Shown here: positions 32,400 through 44,200 of the stretch, piece by piece
How the letters are laid out: every line of letters starts with the position of its first letter
How positions within the stretch are numbered: position 1 is the first letter of the stretch
Assembly: GCA_944989445.1 (NCBI GenBank)
Contig: CALYLW010000209.1
Location: 87,001 to 151,000, forward strand
Length of the DNA stretch: 64,000 nucleotides
Source of the DNA: Ampullaceana balthica
Lineage: Eukaryota; Mollusca; Gastropoda; Lymnaeidae
Reading direction: 5' to 3'
Translations under genes and position numbers: made by a program
The notes under the pieces: generated by a model
Told to the model about the DNA's origin: nothing
Seen by the model: the letters and a program-made list of their open reading frames with translations, nothing else
The model's database searches: none

Positions 32400-33171
32400 T
32401 CTGCACTTCTAAATAAATACATAATAATATGTGGGAAACGTATGTAAGTAACAAAATATATAAACTATTGTATTATTGAAACATAAATTACTAGAAATAT
32501 GTAATAATGTGTTCTTAAATTTTAATCGATCAAATTAATTTTAATGATACAAAGGCTAAGTCTGGCCCTGGACTCAGTGAAGCAGTCTGTCAATTGACCG
32601 ACCGTTTCAAAGTCGTAGATTTCAGGAGTACGAGCTGTGGTTTGTTTCATAATATAATAACTTTTATGTTTGTAGATATTCACTACCAAAAATAACCCCA
32701 ACTATATCAAGAAAGTGTCTCACGTATTCACACTTTTCCAAAGAATAACCTTGGTTTTTTTTACCCTTCAAGTTTGTAGATCGACATGCCAGTTAAGATT
32801 CATTTGTTAAAAAATGATTTAGCACTGAAATTTTGTTTAAAATAATCAAAACTAAGTCAGTGAATATTACAAACTTTCTCTTTTGCTTTCCTAAAGGTTT
32901 TCAGCTCAACATTCTACGTTTTCTTTAATAATCGTTCCAGTGAGTGCAATCCCCTTATTGTACTGGCACTGATCGGAAAACCCTCCAAAACTGAACAGGG
33001 TTCAATCAGAAGCTCAATTTTAAGTATGACCCAAACCTCTAAAATGGCTTCACCTTGAACAACGACCCCCCCCCCACACACACAGTAATTTTTATAGACC
33101 TCATCTTTCCATTTTCATTGCATTTTAGTGTTGAATGAAAAATAGATAACTTAATGACATTAAATCTATTA
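32400..33171. other. AT-rich spacer
   Basis: No gene, RNA or repeat end recognised. Confidence 0.5.
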
Positions 33172-33445
33172 GTGCTGCGGAAATTAATGATTAATTTCTG
33201 GATTAAGCGTTAAAAATTTTAAAGTAAATTATTTTTTTACGATTAATCAGATAAAAAAATTGCGGCTGATAAAAAATAACAAATTTCCTGACGATTAAAC
33301 GAACCTTTTTGTTTTAAACTATTGATTGACAGGAATGTTCCCAATGTTGATAAAATTTGCCTACCATGGTTCTAACACTTCGCCTACTCAGTGGCGTAGC
33401 TAGAACTTTTGCCGCCCGGGGCGGTCTCCAATTTGCCGCCCTTTT

Positions 33446-33825
33446 AGGGAGGCCGTCCATATATGACGTCACGCAACTGGGGGGGGAGGGGAGTCACACA
33501 TTCGACGTCACATCAAAACGCGCAAGTTTAAATAAAAGTTCCACTTAAATATATGACACTTAATTTAATGTCGTTTTACATGGCTTCACGCCTGTTACGA
33601 TGTTAGCGTGCAGCCTTACACTAAAAACATATTTAAATGACAAAACAAAATTGATTTGAAACATGCTCATTTTCAAATAGAAAATACAGCTTTTATGAGG
33701 GTGGGGGGAAATTTTGTGACGTCATATTGAAGAAGGTGTCTAAGTTTTTGTGACGACATGTGACGAGGGGGGAGGGGGTAAAAAATCAGTCAAAATCGCG
33801 TGACGTCATTTATGGACGACCCCTT
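33446..33825. mobile_element. GTCCATAAATGACGTCA MITE, complete, third nesting level
   Basis: It starts AGGGAGGCCGTCCATATATG and ends GACGTCATTTATGGACGACC then CCTTA. Inside are G-runs and a TTTGTGACGTCATATTG stretch. It is inserted in the inner hAT element. Confidence 0.85.
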
Positions 33826-34204
33826 AAGTCAATCATGTGATTTTTAAAAAATAAATAAATAAACATAAATAAATAATTGTAATTGAAACGCAGTAAAGGT
33901 GGGGAATATTTCTTTCATTGCATGCCATATTTATGTAAGCAGTAATAAAATAGTAATATAAGATCATATAACTATAAATACACATTTATAAAAATACAAG
34001 ATAATTTTTTTAAGGCCACAAGAAAGTTATTGAGGTCGCAGGTTCAAATGAGACATAACATATTCCAAATTTACACCCAAAAACATTACCAATTAATATG
34101 CATTTTTTAATTTTTTTTTATAAATATGTGATTTTTTTATAAACAAAGAAATTGTATACATTAGTATGTAATTATGTAAACATATTTATACATTAACTTA
34201 CCTA

Positions 34205-35202
34205 TTTTCTAGTAGAAAAATCGTGTATTATGCTATCAAAATTTAAATTATTTTTAATATCTTGTTCTATGGACAATATTGCAAAATTTTGTAATCTTAA
34301 ATCAATCATTGTTGAACGAAGATAATTTTTTTTATCAACTTCAGTTTGGAGAAGCTCCTTTCACAACTAGATACACTGATAGCAATTGTTGAAAAAATTC
34401 TTAACAAAATTATAATGTTGGGTACAGAATTTTCCAATCTTTACTGTTGAATATATTTTAATAGATCAAGGGGCCTTTCCCCCGTTTTTTCTAACATAAT
34501 GCCTCTTCTTGTAGTGTAGGTACAGCCAGGGCTGGTCTTAGGCCACTGCAACCTATGCGGCCGCAGTGGGCCCCGCGCTTTCATAGGCCCCACCTATCTT
34601 AATTTTCACTTATTATCCTTATTAATACCTTATCCCTACCCAAACTGGGCCCCGCGCAATCCTTTTCGCAAACTAAGCCGCATAGGGCCCCGCAATTGCT
34701 AAGACTGGCCCTGTGTACAGCCATAAAAACCTGGATCCTTTTTCTTTCAATATTGAAACTGTTCTTTATCAATGTCAATAAAGAAATTTATTTGATGTTC
34801 AAATTCTTCATTTAGTAGGTTACATGGTATTATACACGAATATTTTCTTGCAAGGACATGCAACTCATCAACGCGTTCTTTTATATAATTCCATCGATGG
34901 ATAAAATCATTTCTCGTTGTACTTCTTGCTCTAAAGATAGAACCACATCTTCTGAATTTTCCCACTCATATTTTTTCTCATTCTAACTCGGCGTTCAGTT
35001 GATATTTCCAACTCTCTATAACAGCGTTCTGTATTAGCACATCTCTTTGTTCCATGAAATGGGTTTGCATTAATTTAAAAAGAGACGGGTTCCCATAAAT
35101 TGAGATAACATAGAAAAGAAAAAGATTGCATTGAACTGAGTAAAATTCCAGCATCTGATCTCGTTTTACTACAGTTACTTCTTCAGATGTCAATTTTTCC
35201 AA
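34205..35202 (-). pseudogene. hAT transposase C-terminal remnant of the inner element
   Basis: Minus-strand frames at 35202-34978 and 34965-34747 (FMEQRDVLIQNAVIESWKYQ; RRCGSIFRARSTTRNDFIHR) are followed near 34330-34205 by KNYLRSTMIDLRLQNFAIL then SIEQDIKNNLNFDSIIHDFS. The last part is the conserved hAT dimerisation end. Stops separate the pieces. Confidence 0.7.
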
Positions 35203-36649
35203 GACGCTTGAAATTTTAAAGTATGTCTTTTCGAAATTATTTATGCTATTTTGGTGTTTATTAACGATGAAATTTGAATATTTTCATGTTCTTGCCATAA
35301 ATCTAAATAATTTTCCATAGAATAGACGAATTCAAATTATTTACACAATACTTTAATTGGATAGGCGTAAAATTTTAAATGAATAACCGTATTTTAGTGA
35401 AAAACACAAATTATGTGTGCGCTACTTTAATGCAATAAAAAATATTTAATTTTGAGTAATACCTACAATAATTTTCTAAAAACTGAAAACATGTAATATA
35501 AAATACTACTTGCAAGTTAAACACCATGTTTGAACCACCATGTTATGTAGGTACTTGTTAGCGCATCATTCTGCGCATGTCGAAATTCCACGCAAAAACT
35601 GTCGTGGCGATATTAATAGCACATATTATTCGGCCCAGTGGTGATGTTTTTTGTGGGTTTTTTGTGTGGTGTTTAGTGTGTGTGTGTGTGTGTGTGTGCA
35701 GTTTTCTTATAAAAGCGCCATCTGTGACGTATACCGCTTAATTTTCAAAATAAAAATATATATATATACCTTTTTTTATAGCGATTTTAAATTTTTGAAC
35801 GGTTTTGCGTTAGTTTATAACAACCACTATGTAATCAAACAAAATGTTGCGCGAATCCGTTAATTAAGTCTCGAAATAAAGAATATTTTTGTTTCACCTT
35901 CGCTGTTTTCCCCCTTCAAAAGAAAAAAGGGCGGTTGTCGGAAATGACTTTACCTTTCAAATTCCCACAAATGCCGCCCCTATATGTGTGCCGCCCGGGG
36001 CGGACCGCCCCCACCCCCCCCTAGCTACGCCACTGCGCCTACTTATCAAACCAAATGAAAAGCGTATTAAGCTAATGGAATTAACGGAATCTGACTCACA
36101 TACAGAAAATGACGACAGCTCTTCTGATGAATTACTGCGTTACAAAATGGAGATTAACGTTCCTGAATCCATTAACCCTCTACACCTCTTCAATTGTGAA
36201 AACTTAATGAACACCGATATCCGATAATGTCATTCCTTTGGCAAGACCTTTTCATGCATACCAGTTACCTCAGTTCCATGTGAATGATTGTTCAGCTCGG
36301 CTGGTTCTATTGTCAATTAGACCCGCTCATCACTTGAACCAAATAATGTCAACACACTTGTCTTTTTGCGTAGTTGGTTAAATGATGACATATAGAGGAG
36401 ACATTCCAGTGTTGTTTAGATTTTCAACAAGAACGTTTAATCAGTGATACTTATGACATCATGCATTTTCATTTTTGGCTTTAATCGAAATTAACGATTA
36501 ATTATTCTTTAATTTTTCAAAATTTAACGATTAAATTTAAATTAATCGTTAACAGCCCTAAAATCTATATATGTTTTTTTAAAATAAATAAACTTCATTT
36601 TTTCATACAACCATGTATATGGTTATCGTACATCACGTGTCATAGTCAT

Positions 36650-38417
36650 TTCGGTCTGTGCCAATAGCAATTAGCAACCAAGTGATCTTTGAGCTCCAAG
36701 CTAATTTAGTTGTACTGTGAACATCACATAGCAACCAAATGATCTTTGACTGAGCTCCAAGCTAATCTAGTTGTTCTGTGAGCATCACATAGCAACCAAA
36801 TGATCTTTGACTGAGCTCCAAGCTAATCTAGTTGTTCTGTGAACATCACATAGCAATCTAGTGATCTTTGACTGAGCTCCAAGCTAATCTAGTTGTACTG
36901 TGAACATCACATAGTAATCAAGTGATCTTTGACTGAGCTCCAAGCTAATGTAGTTGTACTGTGAACATCACATAGCAATCAAGTAATATTTGAGTTCCAA
37001 GCTAGTTTAGTTGTACTGTGAACAACACATAGCAATCAAGTAATATTTGAGTTCCAAGCTAATCTAGTTGTTATGTGAACATCACATAGCAATCAAGTAA
37101 TATTTGAGTTCCAATCTAATCTAGTTGTTCTGTGAACATCACATAGCAATCAAGTTTTATTTGAGTTCCACGCTAATCTAGTTGTTCTGTGAACATCACA
37201 TAGCAATCAAGTAATATTTGAGTTCCAAACTAATCTAGTTGTTCTGTGAACATCACATAGCAATCAAGTAATATTTGAGTTCCAAGCTAATCTAGTTGTT
37301 CTGTGAGCATCACATAGCAACCAAATGATCTTTGACTGAGCTCCAAGCTAATCTAGTTGTTCTGTGAACATCACATAGCAATCTAGTGATCTTTGACTGA
37401 GCTCCAAGCTAATCTAGTTGTACTGTGAACATCACATAGTAATCAAGTGATCTTTGACTGAGCTCCAAGCTAATCTAGTTGTACTGTGAACATCAATATC
37501 AATCAAGTAATATTTGAGTTCCAAGCTAGTTTAGTTGTACTGTGAACAACACATAGCAATCAAGTAATATTTGAGTTCCAAGCTAATATAGTTGTTATGT
37601 GAACATCACATAGCAATCAAGTAATATTTGAGTTCCAAGCTAATCTAGTTTTTCTGTGAACATCACATAGCAATCAAGTAATATTTGAGTTCCAAGCTAA
37701 TCTAGTTGTTCTGTGAACATCACATAGCAATCAAGTAATATTTGAGTTCCAAGCTAATCTAGTTGTTCTGTGAACATCACATAGCAATCAAGTAATATTT
37801 GAGTTCCAAGCTAATCTAGTTGTTCTGTGAACATCACATAGCAATCAAGTAATATTTGAGTTCCAAGCTGATCTAGTTGTTCTGTGAACATCACATAGCA
37901 ATCAAGTAATATTTGAGTTCCAAGCTAATCTAGTTGTTCTGTGAACATCACATAGCAATCTAGTGGTCTTTGACTGAGCTCCAAGCTAATCTAGTTGAAA
38001 TGTGAACATCACATAATAATCAAGTGATCTTTGACTGAGCTCCAAGCTAATCTAGTTGTACTGTGAACATCACATAGCAATCAAGTAATATTTGAGTTCC
38101 AAGCTAATCTAGTTGTTATGTGAACATCACATAGCAATCAAGTAATATTTGAGTTCCAAGCTAATCTAGTTGTTCTGTGAACATTACATAGCAATCAAGT
38201 AATATTTGAGTTCCAAGCTAATCTAGTTGTTCTGTGAACATCACATAGCAATCAAGTAATATTTGAGTTCCAAGCTAATCTAGTTGTTCTGTGAACATCA
38301 CATAGCAATCAAGTAATATTTTAGCTCCAAGCTATAGATAATCTAGTTGTTCTGTGAACATCACATAGCAATCAAGTAATATTTGAGTTTGAGTTCCAAG
38401 CTAATCTAATTGTACTG
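36650..38417. repeat. 57/61-bp minisatellite, about 30 copies, mosaic of two unit types
   Basis: The 57-bp unit has CAAGTAATATTTGAGTTCCA; the 61-bp unit has GTGATCTTTGACTGAGCTCC. Both share AAGCTAATCTAGTTG and CTGTGAACATCACATAGCAA. Runs of one type alternate with runs of the other. A block containing GAGCATCACATAGCAACCAA occurs at about 36780 and again at 37305, implying a segmental duplication of roughly 520 bp within the array. Confidence 0.92.
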
Positions 38418-38419
38418 TG

Positions 38420-39745
38420 TGTATCGTCGGCATCCTTCCATCTCGCGAGACGATGGTGCATCACCGTTGGGTTGGGTTGGGTTGCATGTCTCGTGAGACG
38501 ATGGTGCATCACCGTTGAGTTGGGTTGCACTTCCACGTGTGGCAGAGCAGTCCTATCCTTGAGTGGCAGTCTTTTCCACAGCTTTCGCACACGAGTTCCG
38601 TGATTCCCAAAGTTTTAGCCTTTCTCCTAGCTCTTCTGTCTGTAGCCTCCTCCATCCTTCGCCCCTCAGTTACTATGACGCCCTCTTTGACAACTGTGTG
38701 CCACGTAGATCGGTCTTCTGCTTTGCATTCCCAGTCACTTATGTTTATTCGGGCTGCTTTCATGTCTCTCTGGCAGACATCTTTAAATCTAAAACGTGGG
38801 GGACCTGTCTTCCTCTTTCCCGATGCCAGTTCTCCATATAGGAGGTCCTTGGGGATACGACCCGGGCTCATTCTATTTACATGTCCTAGCCATCTTAGGA
38901 GGTTTTTTTTTACTAAGGATTGAGAACATGGATATTTGCACGCATCAGGACCACACTATTTTGCACTTTGTCCTGACATTTTATGCCAAAGTTGCGACGA
39001 ATGCACCTAAAGTAGAAGCTATCAAGCTTGCGCTCATGGGATGTATAAGTGGTCCATGTCTCGCTCCCTTATAGCAGCGCACTGATGACGCAGGCTCGAT
39101 AATAACGCATTTTTATTTTCACCGTCACCTTGATGTTTTGCCAAAACTGTTTATTTAGTTTAGCCATTGTGATAGCCGCCTAGCCAATTCTACTGTTTAT
39201 TTCGTCCTCGATGAACAGTGTATTGGAGACCCTGGACCCCAAGTAGGTGAAGCTGTCCACAACCTCCAAGTTGTCATTGTCGATATTGATGGTAGGAGGA
39301 AGAACATGTGTCTTGGGCCATGATGTTTGTCTTTTTCAAGCTGATTTGCATACCAAATTCTTTGGAGAAGCTTTACACGAGTTGTTGCAAACCAGTTTCT
39401 GATTCTCTCGAATCAAGAATTTCTTGGTGCATGGCATTTTGAGACGCTGGGCTGTCCTCTCCAGAGGTGATGCAAGCCTGGGCGGGTATTATGGAGAATT
39501 AGCTGCTGTCCATACAGCATATCCCCATCTCCACGTCAATGGTGTAAACAAGGGAGCGACTTGCATCGATGCAGCTTGGCGTCGCAGGAGCTGCCGGAAT
39601 GTACATAATTTTTATGTATAGACCGTCTGTAGGTGCTCAAATTCCTAGTTTTCTGTCAGGGTTTACTCCCTTAGCCTTTCCCGTGTAGTAGGTGTAGTCA
39701 GCGAAGGTTTGAAATCAGAGTTTCCTTCTCCTAGATGAACTACCA
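38420..39745 (-). mobile_element. Non-LTR retrotransposon C-terminal part, inserted in the minisatellite
   Basis: The minus-strand reading from 39440 has EFGMQISLKKTNIMAQD-like sequence. It continues RWLGHVNRMSPGRIPKDLLY, GPPRFRFKDVCQRDMKAARI, then a C-terminal ELVCESCGKDCHSRIGLLCH zinc-finger-like tail. The 3' end carries two copies of GACGATGGTGCATCACCGTT (plus-strand reading). Minisatellite units flank it on both sides (38417 and 39750). Frame breaks upstream of 38880 make it a pseudogene. Confidence 0.85.
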
Positions 39746-39749
39746 GCCA

Positions 39750-39830
39750 AGGTTAACGAGCCCCAAGCTAATCTAGTTGTACTGCGTGAATCACATAGCA
39801 ACTTATAACATCTGATTCAGCCAAGTACTC
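39750..39830. repeat. Displaced unit of the 57/61-bp minisatellite
   Basis: GAGCCCCAAGCTAATCTAGT then TGTACTGCGTGAATCACATA matches the array left of the retrotransposon. Confidence 0.85.
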
Positions 39831-39972
39831 TAGTTCACCAAACTGACGAATGCGCCTTTATTTGTGTTCTCATTGTGCACCAAACGGACGAATGCGCCTT
39901 TATTTGACTTCTCATTGTGCTCCAAACTGACGAATGCGCCTTTATTTGTCTTCTCATTGTGCTCCGCTCAAC
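39831..39972. repeat. About 43-bp tandem repeat, 3 copies
   Basis: GACGAATGCGCCTTTATTTG plus TTCTCATTGTGC recurs three times. Confidence 0.9.
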
Positions 39973-40552
39973 GAAGGAATATTAGGTAAAAGTTTTCGTC
40001 ATTGGATGCTCTCTCTGATAATTGAACTGATTGTAACGGCGGTATCTCAGCAGCATCAACGAGATTCCCGTCGTTTGGCATGAGATTCAAACAATGAAAG
40101 CTGCAATGTGCAAACCTTTTGAATATTGTCAAATGTTAGCTAGATCCAGGAGAGAGAATTTGCTCTCTCTCCACCACCAACGAATGAGGGTTTAAATCTA
40201 ACCACTGGTTGCTTGAAATATTGCATTAAGTAATAACAATTAAATCTAAACATTATTTAGTATTAACGACAGGGTAACTTCAATGGTTTACTCGCATCTC
40301 AAAGTAGCTCATGAACGATGAAGCCATTTAATTGAAGAGCATATTTATATTGTTACCATGGCATGGGAAACAGTTTGGTTAGTAAGATTTTTCATAGAAA
40401 TATCAGAATAAACTAGCTGTTGAAAAAATAAAAATACTTTTTCCAATAGGAAAGGAAATGAAATCGTTCTAGCCTGTATGTTTTAGTCTAATTTCAAAAA
40501 TTAATGTATAAAATAACATTTTAACAAAGTATGCTCAATATTTTAGAACCCT
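39973..40552. other. Spacer, no gene seen
   Basis: AT-rich, with no coherent frame on either strand. Confidence 0.5.
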
Positions 40553-40635
40553 TGCATAGTACCAACTACATAGTACCAACTACATTGTACCAACTACATA
40601 GTACCAACTACATAGTAACAACTACATTGTAAAAC
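40553..40635. repeat. 14-bp tandem repeat, about 6 copies
   Basis: CCAACTACATAGTA-type units. Confidence 0.9.
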
Positions 40636-40892
40636 TATTTAAAGTGTTATCATACCTAAAAACCGTATTCAAATTGAATAGGAAGTAGCCAATTAGACAT
40701 TTTTACTAACTTAATGAAGAATATTTCAATATAGCCAACATTTATATTTATTAAAATCCTAACTTAATATTAGAATTAGAGTATATAATTCATGATTGAG
40801 GAAGATACATAAAAATGAAGATTTAGTTTTTATTATAAATATAGAAATGTGACTTTATTTTAACCCAAATAACAGTGTATAATATACTCAAA

Positions 40893-40898
40893 TTTATT
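40893..40898 (-). promoter_or_regulatory. Candidate poly(A) signal of the MORC gene
   Basis: TTTATT on the plus strand reads AATAAA on the minus strand, about 38 bp after the stop codon at 40936. It is the nearest canonical signal. Confidence 0.55.
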
Positions 40899-40935
40899 TA
40901 CAAGCGTCTATCTCAAAAAATCAACATTTCTTTTG

Positions 40936-41252
40936 TTATAATTGCAAGAAATTATCCGAAATTTCATCTTCAGATTCCTCAGGCGTGTCCAGGTCTAACA
41001 TATTTGAAATAATAATCTCAATATCCCCAACTTGCCCAATATCTTCTTGAGGAAGTAGTCTTTTAAATAATGTGTATACGTTGCGATGAAATGTGCTCCA
41101 TGTCCTGGTTCTGGTTTCACTCCCATTTTGTGCCTGAGATCCACTTGCCCTCTCTAATACTGGTTGATCAGTAGCTAATTCTAAATCTAAGTGATTTTCT
41201 ACATTTTCTGTTAAAACTTGACCTGTCGAGATAAGAGAATTGGAAGCCTTTA
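40936..41252 (-). CDS. MORC: MORC terminal exon p
   Basis: 317 nt to a TAA stop. Ends with VYTLFKRLLPQEDIGQVGD and the acidic tail DTPEESEDEISDNFLQL. The acceptor GGAAAG is weak but keeps frame. Confidence 0.75.
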
Positions 41253-44200
41253 CTTTCCAGTGAATCACCAAAAGAAATTTTGCAGAGACTACGTAATATT
41301 ACATATACCGTAAGACATCATTAATGTATCTGCCCTATTATTTGATGACAGTTTGTAAATAGTATTGACCATCAAAGAACTGAAACAATACAAAACAGTA
41401 GAGGGGAATAAGATCAATATTTCATCGATGAAATGAATTCCTTTCATGCAAAAATCAATAAAACTACACCAATTTATTTTCAAATATTTTTTTTTAAATT
41501 TCATATTTACTTTTGCATTTGAACGGACTGTATTCCCATTTGAAGGCAAGCACTTAACTATTTTTTTGGCCAGTGGTCAGACATGAACAAAAATATTCCT
41601 GGCATGCATATGAGAGTTAGACTGACAATAAAATGTATTTGAAAATTCTATTATAATATGAGACCCGATACAAACAGACAGAGTTGTGAAGTTAAATAAA
41701 ATTGTTCAATAAAAACTGAAACAAGATAAATTACCTCCCTCCATTTCTGTAATACAATCATCGGACATCTGATCTTCATCCTCACTGTTCTGTATTGTAG
41801 CAGAACTATTACTCCCATTAACTTTAGAGTTACTGTTGTTGTTAAGGTTCCTAGAACGTCCAGATGATGTGCCTTCATTGCAACCATTATCACCAGAGTT
41901 TGTTTGATAGCTTTTAGATGGAGATATCTGAGGCATTCTGTTTTGAAGTCTTTTACTTTTACTGGAAACACTTAACTTTTCTGAATTTCGTGATACTTTT
42001 CTTATAGATGACTTTGTGGCCATTTTAGCTTTTAGTGATCCTGAACTGACGGCCATCTTTGTCTTTTTTTGTGTGGGCTCATTGTCTGTGGAACTATAAA
42101 TAGGGTCAAAGAGCATGTGTACTTTTTAGAAACTTTGTTGGAAAAAAAAGAACTGACAAAAACAAAGTTTATGAGACTCATTAAATAATGACAGTGAAAC
42201 CAATAAATTCAGATTTTTTTTTGCAAAACTATTTTAAGATGGTGATCATTTATAAAATTTACATTAATTTTCAATTACATTATTCCCTGACAAGGGGCCT
42301 TACTTTATGAACATAGTCAGGGCTATCTGCTTTAAAAATTGAGTATTCTTTCGTGCTTCTAAAAACAAGAGAATATTAGCATGTTACTTAAATGATGGTC
42401 TACATTGGCACCAACCAGATTATATAACTAAACACATACATACATCAGAACCACTAGTGTAGTACTACTAATAGTACATACATCAGAACCACTAGTGTAG
42501 TACTACTAATAGTACATACATCAGAACCACTAGTGTAGTACTACTAATAGTACATACATCAGAACCACTAGTGTAGTACTACTAATAGTACATACATCAG
42601 AACCACTAGTGTAGTACTACTAATAGTACATACATCAGAACCACTAGTGTAGTACTACTAATAGTACATACATCAGAACCACTAGTGTAGTACTACTAAT
42701 AGTACATACATCAGAACCACTAGTGTAGTACTACTAATAGTACATACATCAGAACCACTAGTGTAGTACTACTAATATTACAGCTCTACAAACTATGAAA
42801 ATTCCTGCTCACCCCAAAAAACTTATGTAATTTGATTTTAAGAAGAAAGAGTGGAGTGTATTAATGGCTAAATTTTAAAGAAGAATATTAAAAAAATCAC
42901 TAACTTACTTTTTTTTATTCTGTTTACTCTGAAAATGAGAAGCAAAATACAAAAATTATTGTACACATTAAGCACTTTCACTTTTAGGCTACATTTTTTT
43001 TTAAAATAATTTTGGTGACAGCTTTACACTTTAATTTTAATACCAAAACTGTGCAAATAAACATTTTATTCATTATTGTTTTGTTTTTTTCAAATCTCTA
43101 TTGAAACAGATATTATTTTTCATATTTCATTTAACATTGCATAGAAATGTTTCCAAATTTCTGGAATAAATTAAAATAATAAACATTTTGAAAAATATAA
43201 AATGTTTCCAATCAGAACTCAGTTGAGAAATTCATGCAAAATATATAACAAAGTAAGAAATGACAAAGTTCTACACAGCTTAATAATTTTGAGATCTGCT
43301 TTTGAAACATTTACATATTTTAAACAGTAATTTTGTATTAAATAAAAGCAAATACATCCATATGAGTTTTAATATTCCTTGATTAAAATAACATTGTTAT
43401 AAAAATTAAACTTTTCAGAAAATGGCTGTATCATTTTTCTGTAGATGTTATTTTAAAAATAAAATTAGAATGTTTAACAAGGGATTGTAAATTATTTGAT
43501 ACCTCTTGATGCTAATTAAGATGTAAGTTAAATTTATTTATCAATTAATACCAAAAGAGCAAATAATGTAAACGTTAATCTTAAACAATTTCCCATCTTA
43601 AACTCTGTGTGCTGTAGCAAACCAAAGGACTTGACAGTCATGTAAGAGAGCTGTTAGCTTTTGTTAGAAAAAAGTAATAAAACATGCTCATAAGACAAAT
43701 TTCAACAAAATGCAAAAGCCCCACTCCCCACTTACCAAGTATTAAATTTGGTCTAGACTCTAAGAGATTGAGAGTAGATGATTAATGACTTAAAATTACC
43801 TCTGAAGGAGACACTGTGTTGGGTTTCCTTCTTCCTCTCCTAAAATTTTTAAAAGATTTTTTAAGTTTTAATTGAATTTGTAATTTTTTTTAAAAAAAGG
43901 TCATTAAAAAAAAACTCTATACCTTAAATGACTTTTAAGGCCAAGATAATTAATTTCAAATGTAACAGCCAAGTATTAGGTCTATAAATGTTGAAGATAA
44001 AATAAAAAGCTTGAATCAAAGAGTCTTTTAAGGATTTTTCTACTTCATATTATTAATTTACCAAGACACTTTACTTTACATTTTTGAAAATGTAAATTTA
44101 ATGCTGCAAATTTCAATAAAATATACTGCATTGTATTATTTAGTGTAATTGAAAATTAAAAATATTTATCTAGTTACTTTTTCCTTGGATCATCAACAGG

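Larger units (their letters stand above)
33389..36035 (-). mobile_element. Inner hAT element, 2647 bp, perfect 8-bp target duplication
   Basis: The ends CAGTGGCGTAGCTAG and CTAGCTACGCCACTG are perfect 15-bp inverted repeats. Flanks are CGCCTACT on both sides (33381-33388 and 36036-36043). The paralogous site near 17140 has CGCCTACT once, confirming the insertion. GCCGCCCGGGGCGG follows both ends. The minus-strand transposase remnant is listed separately. Confidence 0.95.
33172..36558 (+). mobile_element. Outer hAT element (TAGGGCTG type), split by a second hAT
   Basis: The ends TAGTGCTGCGGAAATTAATG and ATTAATCGTTAACAGCCCTA are imperfect inverted repeats. The coding remnant MPTMVLTLRLL lies at about 33357-33388. 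It continues after the insertion as [38 protein letters not shown] and then SVPCE-LFSSAGSIVN and NNVNTLVFLRSWLND, a hAT dimerisation region with stops. The paralogue at 16640-17387 keeps the two halves joined. Confidence 0.85.

Noticed and set aside
36650..38417. Possible CRISPR-like array of regularly spaced repeats
   Set aside because: Units are contiguous with no unique spacers; the host is a eukaryote. The same holds for the other arrays.
38525..38923. Plus-strand 132-codon frame
   Set aside because: Antisense shadow of the retrotransposon C-terminus.
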